NCBI GenBank assembly: GCA_023213395.1
Contig: CM041465.1
Span: forward strand, 47,685,741-47,749,740
Reading direction: 5' to 3'
Length of the DNA stretch: 64,000 nt
Origin: Cycas panzhihuaensis
Taxonomy: Eukaryota; Cycadophyta
Made by a program: the position numbers and the translations under genes. The notes under the pieces are model-generated. The model was not told the origin of the DNA and did not search any database. It saw only the letters and a program-made list of their open reading frames with translations. Below, one piece after another: positions 33,288 to 45,964 of the stretch. The number at the start of each line of letters is the position of its first letter. Position 1 is the stretch's first letter.

Positions 33288-33790
33288 CTATTAGATATGT
33301 TGAACACTTTGCAAGTGTTACATAGGTATAGGCATTACACCTAAGCCCCTTTGTGGGGTCCAAGGCCCTATTGTAGGGCCCCTAATTGGGGGGTTTAGGG
33401 AGCCAACGGCCCCTAGGCGAGGATTTGTGGGTGGGAGCTGCCGAGAAAAAATATTGGGTGTCTTATGGGGGTCTTTGTCGGCCCAATGGTTTGTGCCCAT
33501 TGTATTGTAAAACCACAAGGTGGTATCTTGTAATGTTGTGTCTATATATTCTTATGCAATGACATATGTAACATATAAAGATGATGTAATAGTCATAGAT
33601 GAGTCAAGGAGAAGAGTTAGGGTTCATCTCTATAATTCTTTAGCTATTGCTCAGATTAATAAAAGGTCTATGCTTAGACCTAAATCTCATGATGTTCTTT
33701 ATTGAGTGCTTGATTTGTTTATGTTATTTGTTCTTTGTATGGTTTAGAGTTATGTTATCACATTGCTTCTCTAGTTATATTTTCTCTTTA
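33288..33790 (+). repeat. C 5' LTR
   Basis: Starts TATTAGATATGTTGAAC (TG changed to TA) and ends TTTTCTCTTTA (CA changed to TA). It contains a GC-rich pairing block at about 33339-33440 (gcccctttgtggggtcc, agggcccctaattggggg), a TATA-like GTCTATATATTC near 33538 and AATAAAAGG near 33658. It is longer than its partner, mainly through extra bases in the GC block. Confidence 0.94.
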
Positions 33791-33792
33791 TT

Positions 33793-33804
33793 TGGTATTA
33801 AAAC
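33793..33804 (+). promoter_or_regulatory. C primer-binding site, decayed
   Basis: TGGTATTAAAAC: the tRNA-Met-type site TGGTATCAGAGC with three transitions (C to T, and G to A twice). Two bases after the LTR. Confidence 0.8.
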
Positions 33805-33871
33805 TAAGAGTTTTAGTTCTGTGGGAAGCCATTTGGTAGGTGGGAGCCTTGTGAACTTGAGTACGAAGATC

Positions 33872-34640
33872 ATGGCAAGCACTACAAAGATGGAGATTGA
33901 AAAGTTTAATGGCTAGATCTTTGAGTTGTGAAAGCTAAAGATAGAAGATATCCTCGTCGAGAAGGACCAGTAGATCGTTGTAATAGGAACAAAGCCTGCG
34001 ACTATGGGTGATGAAGACTCGAAGAAGCTTGATCAAAAGGTAATTAGTTTGATAAGGTTATGCCTTTCAAATATGGTGTTGTTGAATGTTGCCACAAAGT
34101 CTATGGCCAAAGATCTATGGAAATAATTAGAGGCTTTGTATTAGACAAAGTCCTTGGTTAATAAGCTATTTCTTTAGAAAAAGTTGTATTCACTCAAGAT
34201 GAGTGATGGAGATGCAATTGTAGATCATTTCACTGCATTTAACACCGTGGTAAGCCAGATTGTTTCAGTTGAGGTAACAACGTCTGAAGAAAACAAGTGT
34301 ATTACCTCATTATGTTCATTTCCTAATTCCTAGGATAATCTTATTATGACGATTAGCAGCATGATTACTGCCACCCTAAAATTTGATGGTGTTATTGCTG
34401 CTTTGCTACCAGAAGAGACAAGCTAAAAATCTTCTAAGAATTATTCAAAAGAAACATTACCAGTGAGAGGTTGAACATTGGATCATGACCAACAAAGACC
34501 TAGGAACAGATGACTAAAATCTAGACGAAAATCTAAATCTCCAGGCAGAGGACCTTTGGTATGCTAGAGATCTGGGAAGACTGGCCATATGAAGAGCTAG
34601 TGTTGAGTTAAGGTAGACAAGGGAAAGTCACTTGAAGCTA
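33872..34640 (+). pseudogene. C gag
   Basis: The ATG at 33872 reads MASTTKMEIEKFNG, stop, IFEL: the Copia gag start (E-KFNG-NFELWK) with W codons turned to TAG. It continues with KLDQKVISLIRLCLSNMVLL and ALLPEETS. The zinc knuckle region at about 34558-34600 (C-stop-RSGKTGHMKS-stop-C) keeps Gly-His but is interrupted twice. Related to gag of family A but clearly a different family. Confidence 0.85.
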
Positions 34641-37491
34641 CTTCTTCCATGGTAGCAAAAGCTTCTGATGAAGCTGATGGTGATGTTTATTTGGCAACCT
34701 TAGGTAAGTTGTCAAATATTGAGTCTTGGTTAATTGGCTCTGGTGCTTTGCTTCATATTACTCCCCATAGGAACTGGTTTTGTGAATACACAAGGATTGA
34801 TGGAGGTGAGGTATTTCTTGGGGATAATTACCCATATAAAATTGTGGGTCGTGGAAAGGTAAAGGTTTGATTTGGGGATGGAAGGATTAAAACTATCCTT
34901 AATGTGAGTCATATTCTTGGTTTGGCTATGAGTCTATTGTTTGTCAGTCAATTGGGTGTTGCAGGAATATAAGTGATCTTCAATAAAGATAGTTACAGAA
35001 TAGTTCGAGGAGTATTGGTGTTAGCAAGAGGGGTCCAATTTGGAACACTATACAAGCTTGATGCAAGTGCGATGTGTGCTGGAAGTTACAATCTAGCTAT
35101 TAGAGAAAGTAGCAATAAAGAAGATAGGACTCAAATATCACTTGTCGATAAAACTATGTTGTGGCATTAGAGATTGGGCTATATTGGAGAGAAAGGTCTC
35201 CATGATTTATTCTCTAAAGGTATGGCAGAAGACATCTCTAGAATTAATGGCTCATTTGATTTTGATTTCTGTGAGTATTATGTGTATGGTAAACATGATC
35301 GAGTTAGTTTTCCCTCAAGTTTGAAGAGAGCAAAGGGTATTCTGCAATTGGTACACAGTGATGCTTTTAGACTTATTGATGTACCCTCATTAGGTGGGTC
35401 CAAATACTTTGTTTCATTCATAGATGATTTCTTGAGAAATACATGGCTATACTTTTTCAAGCAAAAATCTGAAGTCTTCAGTAAATTCAAAGAACTCAAG
35501 GCCTTGGTTGAGAATCAGAGTGATATGTAGACCAAGGTACTAAGGACTGATGATGGAGGTGAGTTTTGCTCAAAGGAATTTGAGTAGTTTTGTAGTAGTA
35601 TGGGATAGCAAGGCAAAAGACAATTCCCTATATGCCATAACAGAACGAAGTTGCTGAAAGGATGAATAGGACCTTGCTGGAGAGATTGAGGAGTATGCTT
35701 AATACTACTAGATTAGAGAAGAAATTCTAGGCGAAGGCTATGATAACTGCAAGCTACCTGATAAACAGATCACCGACAACTACCTTAGTATACAAAACAT
35801 CAGAAGAAGTGTAGTATAGTAAGAAACCATCTCTTGGTCATCTTAGAGTTTTTGGTTGTGAAGCTTTTATGCATGTTCTTAAATAACAAAGGACTAAGCT
35901 TGATTTCAAAGCACAAAAGACTATTTTCATTGGCTATGGTGATGGTGTTAAAGGATATAAGTTTTATAACCTTGAAACACAAAAGGTTGTGTATAGCCAT
36001 AATGTTCTCTTTAGAGAAGAGTTTAAGTCTCTAAAGCAGGATGAAGAACTAAAGGAGGAACACTCTAAGAAGATATAATTTGAAGTAAAGGATGAAGATT
36101 CTGTATCAGAATATGAGTTAGTTGAAGAGAAAGAACCAGCTGTAGAGGTAGCTCAACCTTAAGAACCCCACATCTTGAGGAGATCAACTCATGAGAGAAG
36201 ACAGCCTTACAGGTATATTTTTGAAGGCTTTCGTCGCTCCTCTGATGTTTTATTTGCTATAGATGGTGATCTAGGTACTGTTCGAGAGGCTATAGATTCA
36301 AAAGAGAGCCAACTCTGGATGAAGGCTATGTAGGAAGAAATGATGGCCTTGGACAAAAATAATATGTGGGATTTGGTGGATTTGCCTAATGGCATAAAAC
36401 TTATTGATAACAAATGGATCTTCAAGAAGAAGTTTCGGGTATATGGTACTGTGGAAAAGTACAAGGCTTGCTTGGTAGCAAAGGGCTATTCCTAGGTCAA
36501 GGGAATAGATTTTGGTGATGTATTTTCTCATGTTGCAAAAGTTGCTTCAATTAGGATTTTGTTGGTTATAATAGCTGCCTATGACCTTGAGGTGGATTAA
36601 ATGGATGTGAAGACTGCATTTCTTCATGGTGACCTCAAGGAAGAGATTTATATGTTGCAGCTTGAAGGGTTTAAAGTTGCAGGGAAGGAGAATTTGGTAT
36701 GCATGTTGAAGAAGTCATTATACAGCTTGAAACAGTCACCAAGGATGTGGTATCAAAAGTTTGATTTACATATGTTGGCAGATGGCTTTGTGTACAACAA
36801 AGTAGATCATTATGTTTATTATAAGCATGTTGGTGATCATTTTGTTATTCTAGCTTTATATGTTGACGACATACTTTTAGTTGGTAATAATAAAGGAATG
36901 AACCAACTTGTGAAAGACTAACTAGCATCTCACTTTGAGATGAAGGACCTTAGTGTTACATATTTTATTTTAGACATTGAGATTAAAAGGGATAAGAGAA
37001 ACAAGAATATTTGGCTTAGCCAAAGGTGGTACATTGAGACAATATTACAACGGTTTAGGTTGTAGGATAATAAACCAATTAATGTTCCTCTTCCTACTGG
37101 TTTATAATTATCAACTGAACAATGCCCAAAGACTCATAAAGAAGTTGAATACATAGCATTTGTCCCTTATGCTAGTGCAGTTAGTAGCCTGATATATGTG
37201 ATGGTTTGCACTTGACCAAACATTGCCCATGCAGTGGGAGTAGTTAGCAGGTATATGTCAAACCTAAGTAGGAAGCATTGGGTGGGTGTGAAAAAGATTT
37301 TCAGGTATCTGCGAGCTATATCAGACTATGGAATTTGTTATCAAGGAGATCCCATAGACAGTAGAATAGTAAACCTAAGAGGTTTTATTGATGCTGATTG
37401 GGCTAGAGATCTTGATAGCAGAAGATCTATAAGCGAGTATGTTTTTACCCTTTGTGGTGGCGTAGTTAACTTCATGAGTAAAAGACAGCAA
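34641..37491 (+). pseudogene. C pol, first part (protease to RNase H)
   Basis: Protease near 34728: WLIGSGALLHITPHR, so the catalytic Asp of DSG is Gly. Integrase at about 35150-35760: YIGEKGLHDLFSKG, LVHSDAFRL, KYFVSFIDDFLRNTWLYFFK, RTDDGGEF. RT from about 36290: MMALDKNNMWDLVDLPNGIK, DVKTAFLHGDLKEEIYMLQL, and YVDD intact at 36859-36870. Connection and RNase H: YASAVSSLIYVMVCT and INLRGF-type FIDADWARDLDSRRS, VNFMSKRQQ, where Copia D enters at 37491. Stops are mostly TAG or TAA for W or Q. Confidence 0.9.
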
Positions 37492-37801
37492 TGAAGGAAG
37501 GATGGATCTAGGGAATAAATCACTCACATACACACAATGACAATGGAGAATGAAAAAGAGATGAAACATGATATGAGAGCAAGCTTGGAGGTGAGAATGA
37601 ATAATGACTCCCTCCTTAAGATTTTGCCTTTTATTATTGAGGGTGAGCATTAGGGTTAGGATTTTCCCGCCTAATGACATGAACATGAATTATATCTAAA
37701 TTCATATAAAGTTTATTTCATCAAGAGACTAATGCTAACAATATATCCGAAGGTCACATAAATAATCGACACAAATAACCTTGATACATTAACCTCTTTC
37801 A
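37492..37801 (-). repeat. D 3' LTR
   Basis: 310 bp. Plus-strand start TGAAGGAAGGATGGATC, end TTAACCTCTTTCA. Aligns with 44780-45090, including GAGAATGAAAAAGAGATGAA and GCATTAGGGTTAGGATTTT. Confidence 0.95.
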
Positions 37802-37814
37802 ATCCCCCCCTTAA
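37802..37814 (-). promoter_or_regulatory. D polypurine tract
   Basis: The minus strand reads TAAGGGGGGGATT directly before the 3' LTR start TGAAAGAGG. Confidence 0.88.
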
Positions 37815-38311
37815 TGGTGGAAGATCATTTTTAAAAAAATCTATTCTATAAGATCTTCATTTAAGCCCCGTTATTATATTGAAATTCTAAATGACACTTT
37901 TGTGGGAAAACCCTTGTGGGAAATAAAAACCCATGAACTTTCTAAGATCTATAGCCCCTTTTATAAATCAAAATGGCTAAGGTGGCTCTTTGATGTAGTC
38001 TGGTAGCCAAGTAGTTTAAATATGCAGCTTAATCTACTAAGTCTCCATATACCGTTTAGTCATCCCCTATGCCCTTTTGGGTTTTCACAGGTTCCAATTT
38101 TCCAAGACTAGTACAACCTTTATCTTTCCATGCCCACATGGTGTTTTCGCAGAGAGGATAGAATAAAGACTCACTCTTATTCTTCCACACCCACAAGGGA
38201 TTTTTACGAAGAGAATAGAGAATGATGATCCTATTGCCATCTTTTTTTTATTAGTTCGAAGATAGAGGCCCTAAGGTCAAGCTACCTCAAGAACTGTTCA
38301 AACTTCATCTT

Positions 38312-41300
38312 TTACAATGGTTTGGTGAAAATATCGACCACTTGATCTATTATGGGGCAGTATTCTAGTTGAATTGTACTGTCATGAACAAGTCCTCTAA
38401 TCCTATGGACTTTTGTAGTTATGTGTTTAGTATGATCATGAAATACAGGATTTTTTGCCATGCAGATTATTGATTGATTATCCATATGAAGGCCGGTAGG
38501 ACTTGTTTGGGTGATATTCAATGTTTCCAATAATTTTCTAAGCCATATCACCTCTTTGATGGTCTCAGAAGTAGTAATGTATTCAACTTCGGTAATTGAA
38601 TCCACAACTATCTTCTATCGTCTGGATCTCCATGATATTAGTGTTATTCCAAGAAACGTTACATACATAGACGTAGATCTTTTTATATCTTTATCACCTA
38701 CAAAGTATAAGTCTGTGTATGCAAAAAGCTTGAAGTCTGAATTAGGTTCATACAACAAACCATATTTGCTAGTTGTCTTAAGGTATCTCAACACTCACAC
38801 TGCTACCTGCCAATGATTCTGCTTAGGATTTATCATGTAACGAGCAAGAATACCAACATAGTGTGTAATATCTGGCCTTGTATTAGTAGTGTAGATGAAA
38901 CTACCTATAAGTTGCCTATAGAGTATTGCGTTTGCCTCCTTAGTGTCACCTTCAGCTGAGAGTTTAGTATTAGGGTCCATAGGTAAAATCACTGGTCGAG
39001 TATCTTCTAACTAAAACTTGGTTAGAAGATCATTGATGTATTTTTCTTAAGAGAATTTTTTTTTTTCATTCTTTTGTGTTACTTCAAATCCCAAGTAATA
39101 TTTCATCAAACCAAGGTTAGACAATTCGAACGTTTTGCCAAGATCTTTTTTCAGTTGACTTATTACATGTTCATTGTTACCCATTACTAGCATGTCATTT
39201 ATAAAGATTATAAGATAAGTGACTTTATCCTTATGGCGTTTGATGAACAATGTTACATTAATATATTGGTAGTCATAAACCTCGTATCCAAGTTACCTCA
39301 TTCTTTCAGATAACTTGGCAAACCAAGCATGAGGGGTTTGTTTGAGGCCGTACAAGGACTTTCTGAGCCTACAAATCTTATGCTCTTAACCTTCGATCTC
39401 ATATCCTTCAGGCTGAGCCATGTAAATTTCTTCTTCAAAATCTCCACTGAGAAACATAGTTTTAATATTGAGTTAGTGGATTTTCCAACCCTATTGAGTA
39501 GCCAAGGCCATAAGAGTTCTAATTGTAGGCCACTTGGTTGTAGGTGCAAATACTTCAGTGTAGTTGATGCCTTCCCTTTGTGTAAATCATTTAGCTACTA
39601 ACCTCGCCTTGTGTTTTTCAAGGGTGCCATCTGATCTATCTTTATTTTTGAATACCCATTTATTTTGAACTACCTTTCTGCTAAGTGGTAGATCAATGAG
39701 CTCCCATGTACCATTCTTAATAAGAGATTGGTACTCTTCATTCATGGCATTTCTCCAAACTATATGTTTTACAACTTCTTGGTACGTTAAGGGCTTTTCA
39801 TTAAGAGTAAGGTGCAGTTATGCTAGTTCAAGCTTAGTATATAATGATTCCTACAACCTTGCTCTATGGGCACTTTGAGTGTTGGTTTTGCCCACCTCAT
39901 CTGGTCGTATATCCTTATTGAGTTGGCGGGCTTCTTGAGTTGGGAATGAAGTCCTCATTTCCTCAACTTCTTGGTTCTCATCTTGTTCATTAAAATGATT
40001 ATTTTATGAAGAGGATGTTGATGCACTTGAGGAAGATAGTCCTTCTACCACTATTTTGCCTTTATCGACTGAAGGTAAAGAGGATGGTTCTTCAATAATG
40101 GCTTTGCCTTTGTCAACTCTGTTATCTTCAAAAGATGGTGTTGGATGTGCACTCGTTGGTTTAGAGTCACAACTTGTATCCTCCAAGGCTCTATTGTCAG
40201 CTTCTAATATTTGAAGTAATTTATGTCTATCCGCCCCCCCCCCCCTCCCCCCTCCCCTAAATTTTGAAATCTGAACATCATACTTAATAACATGATTATA
40301 GCAGTGTGAGGGTACTTTGGAGTCCAGTGTAAGTAATTGATCCTCTGTCTCTGTAAAAATGACATCTCTGGTAACGATGATTTTTCATTGTGAAGGTATA
40401 AATACCTTATACCCTTTCTTATCCATAGGGTATCCAACAAAGATGCCTGTAAGTGCTCTTGGTTGGAGTTTATTTCGATCTGAATACAGAATGTGGGTAT
40501 AGCATGTAGAGCCAAAAATTTTTAAGTAGTGAATAATGGGGGCTTGTCCTAACCACTTTTCATTAGATGATTGCACTTCCTTTGATGGGCTAACATCATT
40601 GATACAATAAACAACTATCCAGATAGATTCAACCCATATATAGGTAGGTACATTTTTGTATATCAACATAGCTTGAGCCATGTTCATGATTGTCCTATTC
40701 ATGCACTCGGCAACTCCATTTTGGTGTAAGGTACCTGCTACTATTATTTGATGCTTGATGCCATTGTCTCGAAGGTAGCTTTTAAACTCATGTAAGGTAT
40801 ATTCGCCATCATTATCAGTTCAAAGACATTTGAGTTGATAAACTGACTCTTTTTCAGTAAGGGCTTTGAATTCTTTGAATACACATAAGGCTTAATCTTT
40901 CTTGTGTAAAAAAACTACCTATACTTTTCTAGTAAAATCATCAATGAAAGTGATGTAATATAACTTACCCTTTAGTGAAGGAATGGGCATTGACCCGCAC
41001 AAATCAGAGTATACCAATTATAATGGATGGCTCGATTTCCACTGACTTTTAGGAAAGGGTTGTCGATGAGATTTGGCAATGATACAAGTTTCACATTTAA
41101 AGGGCTTAGAGGAGAACTTTGGAAGATTTGGAAGAGTGTTAGAAAGATCTCTAAGTCTATCAATGTGAACATGGCCCATGCAAGCATGCCAAAGAGCTTG
41201 TGGTGACAACGTTGAATAGGTCAAAATGGAATTAAATGTAAATTCTTCATCAGCACAAGGGCTTTGGGCATAATGGGTTTCAAAAGATGAAGAGTTATTT

Positions 41301-41870
41301 AGTCAAAACAGTTTACCAGAGAGATGTCTAGTCAAAACCACTTGATTAGTTGGAGGGTGAATGACCTGGAGAGTCTGGTCATTTATAGTTACACTCAAAT
41401 CAAATCTACGAGAGACAAGTCTGGATAAGGAGAGTAGATTTTGTTTTAGATTGAGTATGTATAAGACATCAAGCAATGTAAAATCTTCTAAGCCTATGAG
41501 TTTCAGCCGAATCTTACCAATTTCTTCAATAAGTTGTTGTGATTTATTAGCCATATGAACAACTCCTTGAACATTTTAGTCAAATGTTTAATATAGACTG
41601 TGATTACATGTCATATATTGAGTTACTCTTGTGTCTATTGATTAAAGCCACACTATTGGCAATTCTAATAGGGCTTGGCATTGGTGAAAGGAATTCATAA
41701 GTGATATATCCGCATCGAGATTCAAAGTATTTCTTTGGTTGATCAATGGCATTTGATGTTGAAGATCCCTCAATTCTTTGAAAGTGTGCTTGTACAAAAT
41801 CTGCACCACTAAAGGATTCTTCACAAGTTTCATCAACATTATGAGCTCCATGTTTTGGTTGGAACTTAGC
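38312..41870 (-). pseudogene. D pol, decayed
   Basis: Right to left: protease and gag-pre-integrase region at about 41560-41300 (VLYILNLKQNLLSLSRLVSR, then HPPTNQVVLTRHLSGKLF), zinc site near 41200-41070 (LWHACMGHVHIDRL, CETCIIAKSHRQPF), integrase end at 40702-40385 (MNRTIMNMAQAML, YLKIFGSTCYTHIL, GIFVGYPMDKKGYKVF). RT at about 39880-39050: the catalytic motif reads FIND (39194-39205), so one Asp of YVDD is Asn. Connection at 38992-38795 (YRQLIGSFIYTTNTRPDITH). RNase H to 38312: SITEVEYITTSETIKEVIWL ... VVDIFTKPL, ending at the natural C-terminus. Sequence differs from families A, B, C and F. Confidence 0.92.
40234..40257. repeat. Poly(C) tract inside D pol
   Basis: ccccccccccccctcccccctcccc-type run. 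On the coding (minus) strand it is a G-run read as poly-Gly, between integrase and RT. Length slippage here would shift the frame. Confidence 0.9.
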
Positions 41871-42830
41871 TAACTTATAAGTGGTAGTTCTGCAGTCTTT
41901 TGCTAACTATCCTTTATGGTTACATCGATCACACATAATAGTTTGATTACCAATCCCTGAAAAGGTACTAGTTTGGCTTGATTGTCTTACTCTTTGTTGA
42001 GGTGGCTCTTGGTCTTGAGACTGTCAAGGCTGTGACTGAGGGTTTGATTGACCTTGTGGGCAATTTCCCATATTTCTTCCTCTTCCTGTTGCTTGGTTAT
42101 TTCCTTTTCCACGAGAGAGACCTTGATTTTTTTTGTAGTAAACTTTTTTTTCCACCTCAAAGGTTGCATCTAGAAGAGAGTCAAAGGCTACAAAGTTTGT
42201 ATCAAAGGTCCTATCAAATTCTATGAACTTCTTAGCAAGTGCTTCGAAGTTGAGTGTTTTCAATGTTCCACTAGATTGAAGACTTCCAAATAAGCTTTTA
42301 TAATTAGGGATATGTAAACATGACTGGATCAAGAATGCCCAAGTGATACATTGGGTCTTAAAATCTTTATCAATTACTTATTTGATTGGTTGAAGGAGAT
42401 TTATTGTCTCATGAGCTCATCCCTTCTGCATTTTTAATTTGTTCATTTTCAAAATAAGATGAACAAATTCTAAATCTGACTTGGTATCAAAGTTCTTCTT
42501 GAGAACTTTAAGGACCTTCTAGGTTGTATCATATTGCTCTTCATTAATCAAGTTGTGCAAGGAGTGATCAATAACCAACAGAATTCCTACACGAATCTTT
42601 TCATCAGCTATATCCCATTGTAGTTTGGATGCAGCATCTGTAGGAGCTGTTGGGGCGGATCCACTAGAAGTAGGTGTTATAATTGTTACTAGTATGATGG
42701 GTGTAAGCTGCAAGTGGGCTCTCCAAAGGCCTTCACACTTTGTAGCATTTTTAACTCTAATGTACCACAAATTCTAATTTTCTTTACCTTTTAATATGTA
42801 GTTAACATTCCGCTTGAATTGAGATGACAT
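41871..42830 (-). pseudogene. D gag
   Basis: The minus-strand ATG at 42830 reads MSSQFKRNVNYILKGKENQ. The middle (42770-42024) has DAASKLQWDIADEKIRVGIL, SLHNLINEEQYDTT and FDTNFVAFDSLLDATFEVEK, the decayed UBN2-type gag region. A Gly/Arg/Gln-rich linker (GRGRNMGNCPQGQSNPQSQP) precedes a zinc knuckle at about 41940-41898 (CDRCNHKG, stop, LAKDC) in which the His position is a stop. Frameshifts separate the open parts. Confidence 0.85.
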
Positions 42831-44765
42831 GGTGATAATAAAGAAGTAGAAGAGATGATAGAAGTATGTACCACTAATACATATGGCTAATACACCTAGC
42901 ACAACAAGGATGTAGAAATGAATGCTATGATCAGAAGCAAGTAATGATTAAGTATTTTCAATAACTATAGAAAATGAGTATAAGTAATGATGCAATAATG
43001 AGGCCTGATGTAGAGTTGGTAAACAGTGGTGATGTATTATTCCATTAACCTCTCACTTATGTCCAAATGTAGGTGAGGTTTCGATGCCTAAGGCTTCTAG
43101 TATATGATTAAGGCCTTCACTCATGATACTCGCACCTGTGCTTGGTGATGAAATCCAAGTCACAGTGGAGCCCAAGTACTCCTAGTCTTCACCTAGTTCA
43201 CCAGTGAGTAGTTATATACCTCCTCTGAAGAGTCAAATAGTACGTGTGTATCCCACAGCTATGATAGATATTAAACCGGGTTGATTTTAATCTTACATTA
43301 AGGTTTTTAGCTTTTCTAGGTGGTTACCAGGATTATCCCCGATTGGAAGCCATAAGTATGGCTAACCTATCCCTCTACCACTATTCGAGTTAATACCAGA
43401 CTCAGTATAAAACTCACAACTCCCTTCAGGCCTAGACTTTGGCCAACTGTGGTATATTTCAACTAAGGCGAGTGTGCGCATAAGTTAAGAACTAGCGGTA
43501 TAAATCGTACTAATGAGATTCCTTTTAGGAATAATGTAAGTTATTTTCTAAAAACTAAAAACTGAAATGGAAAGTTACCAAATATATTTACTTGCTTTTC
43601 ATTCTTACTTTGCTATTGTTGTTGCTTTTATGATGCTTTATGCTATGTGTGCAAATAGAAAAAATGTGCTAGATTTAGTAGGAGAATTAGATATTGCTTC
43701 TGATCCAAGGTTTCCCTTACTTTAGTACAATGTTTCCAAATATATTTTTAGAAGTTTTGATACAAAATCCACAATAGGCCAAAAAGTGAATCAACTTATT
43801 GCTAAAATACTAATTTTTCTAAATCTATATGAATGCTATTTTGCCTTGTTTTGTGATTTTTTTACAAAATTTACAAATAATGATAAATTAGTATAATGTT
43901 TAAAAATTACAAATATGAAGGCCTAAATGATGAAATCTAAATTTATGATAGAAGGAAAAAGTGTTCAGAATGTCGTTTATGATAGAGTAGTAAAGTCATA
44001 TTTCTAAAAAAACATAAAAAAAATTTTACCCAAAAAAGCACAAAAGTAGAATCCTACTAGATCCACTATCTCAAAATCTGAACTTCAATATGTCAAAAGT
44101 TACATTTTGACATATACATCAGCTTTCCCTTCTACACCATCTTTAAAATTAGCTAAAAATTACCTAAAATGCCCTTGCAATGTCCTTTGTAGGGTTAAGT
44201 AGGCAAATTCAGCAACCGTGAGAAAACTGTATAGATCTCACTAACCGGTGGATGAAATTTGATAAGATTTATCTTAGAATAATCCTAGGATATAATTCTA
44301 CCAGATCCTTTAATAAAACTTTTAGATTTTCAGCTTATAATTAAAGGATTTCATTTAGAAAAGTGCCTTAAATCACTTATCTACAAATTTTATCCTTTTG
44401 ACTCAGCTAAAACTTGCTGATGTAGGCTAAATCTAAAGTTTCTCTATAAGAAAAAATTGATCCTCTAGTCAAGACAACCTTGCATGCCAAATTTCATCAA
44501 AATCTGAGATAGTTAAATTTTTCATGAAATTGTACGCCTTAAATGCTTCCAGGATTGTTTCGGCATCTGAATGGCTTCAAAAACTTGTATTCTTCACCTC
44601 TAAATTTTAACACATATATAGAAAGTAGCAACATATAAAGTACTATAATTTTAAGTTCTAAAAATATTAAAAATGATGAATACACTTTTAATACTTCACA
44701 TTAAAGGTGAAGAAGATGCAAAATGACTCCATGCAAGTGGAATGGAGTGAATATATCCCCTTCTA
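42831..44765 (-). other. D untranslated leader
   Basis: About 1.9 kb between primer site and gag start, no recognised coding signature on either strand. The leader is unusually long for Copia, but B (about 2.1 kb) and F (about 1.4 kb) have the same trait. Confidence 0.7.
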
Positions 44766-44777
44766 GCTCTGATACCA
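44766..44777 (-). promoter_or_regulatory. D primer-binding site (tRNA-Met type)
   Basis: The minus strand reads TGGTATCAGAGC, two bases inside the 5' LTR. Confidence 0.95.
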
Positions 44778-44779
44778 TA

Positions 44780-45090
44780 TGAAGGAATGATGGATCTATG
44801 GAATCAATCACTCACATACACATAATGATAATGGAGAATGAAAAAGAGATGAAACAAGATATGAGAGCAAGCTTGGAGGTGAGAATGAATAATGACTTCC
44901 CTCTTGAGATTTTACCTTTTATTATTGAGGGTGATCATTAGGGTTAGGATTTTCCTGCCTAATGATATGAACTCAAAATTACATCTAAATGCACATAAAG
45001 TACATTTCATTAAGAGACTAATGCTAACAATATATCCTAAGGTCACATAATTAATCTATACAAATGACCCTGATACATTAATCTCTTTTA
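44780..45090 (-). repeat. D 5' LTR
   Basis: 311 bp, partner of 37492-37801. On the minus strand it starts TAAAAGAGATTAATG, so the terminal TG has become TA. Followed on the plus strand by the AGCAA target copy. Confidence 0.94.
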
Positions 45091-45492
45091 AGCAAGTTAT
45101 AATACTTTTTAGTACAGAATCATAGTATATAGCAGCTACCCATACATGCAAGGAATCGATTTGATTACAAGGACTATGCACAGATATTGGCTTTAAGGAG
45201 GATGTTGTGAGGATAGATTATAATAGTCAAAGTGCAATCTACCTAGCAAAACAACTCATTTTTCATGCTCAATCGAAGCATATCGATGTGCATTTCCATT
45301 TTGTGAGGGAAATGGTTTAGGATCACAAGGTGGACTTGCAGAATATTGCTACACAAGAGAATGTCGTAGACTCATTGACTAAGATTATTAGCACAGAAAA
45401 AATTTAATGGTGTAGAATTTGGTGTTTGTGATTTTGGCATTCAGTAGTTATTTATGCAAGTTTTCTTGTAAAGTGTTTAACAAGTGGGAGAT
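45091..45492 (+). pseudogene. C pol, last part (RNase H end) and polypurine tract
   Basis: Continues C after D: VITLFSTES, YIAATHACKE, then DYNSQSAIYLAKQLIFHAQS and KHIDVHFHFVREMV, the Copia RNase H end; VVDSLTKI closes it near 45405. Single stops replace W. The purine tract AAGTGGGAGAT (about 45482-45492) primes plus-strand synthesis at the LTR start TGTTAGAT. Confidence 0.92.
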
Positions 45493-45964
45493 TGTTAGAT
45501 ATGTTGAACACTTTACAAGTGTTACATGGGTATAGGCATTACCTTCGAGCCCCTTTGTGGGCTCTGAGGGCCCGTTGTAGGGCCCCTGACTGGGAGGTCT
45601 AGGGGCGGGAGCCTCCGAGAAATATTTTTAGGTGTCTTATGGGGGTCTTTGTCAGCCCAATGGTTTGTGCTTATTGTATTGTAAAACTGCAAGGTGGTAT
45701 CTTGTAATGTTGTGTCTATATATTCTTATGTAACAGCACATGTAACATATAAAGATGATGCAATGGTCATGGATGAGTTGAGGAGAAGAGTTGGGGCTCA
45801 TCTCTATAATTCTTTAGTTGTTGCTCAGATTAATAAAAGGTTTATGCTTATACTTGAATCTCCTGGTATTCTTTGTTGAGTGCTTGATTTGTTTATGTTA
45901 TTTGTTCTTTGCATGGTTTAGAGTTTTGTTATCATATTGCTTCTCTAGTTATATTTTCTCTTCA
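45493..45964 (+). repeat. C 3' LTR
   Basis: 472 bp, with intact TGTTAGATATGTTG start and CTCTTCA end. Same GC-rich block (gggcccgttgtagggcccc) and downstream TATA and AATAAAAGG elements as the 5' LTR. Followed by TCTAC. Confidence 0.95.

Larger units (their letters stand above)
37492..45090 (-). mobile_element. Ty1/Copia retrotransposon D, minus strand, inserted in C
   Basis: 7599 bp with LTRs of 310 and 311 bp and a perfect target-site duplication AGCAA (37487-37491 and 45091-45095). It interrupts the RNase H of C; joining the flanks restores the frame (SKRQQ then VITLFSTES). On the minus strand: 5' LTR, primer site, a leader of about 1.9 kb, gag, pol, a 0.5-kb 3' untranslated part, polypurine tract, 3' LTR. 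It is the innermost, hence youngest, element of the triple nest. Confidence 0.96.
33288..45964 (+). mobile_element. Ty1/Copia retrotransposon C, plus strand, inserted in B and carrying D
   Basis: LTRs of 503 bp and 472 bp, with a perfect target-site duplication TCTAC (33283-33287 and 45965-45969). Gag and pol follow in Copia order; RNase H is cut at KRQQ by Copia D and continues at 45091. Without D, the element is about 5.1 kb. It sits in reverse orientation between gag and protease of element B. Confidence 0.96.

Noticed and set aside
40234-40257. Poly(C) tract as a sequence-assembly fault
   Set aside because: The pol homology continues normally on both sides and interruptions by T suggest a real microsatellite, though its exact length may be unreliable.
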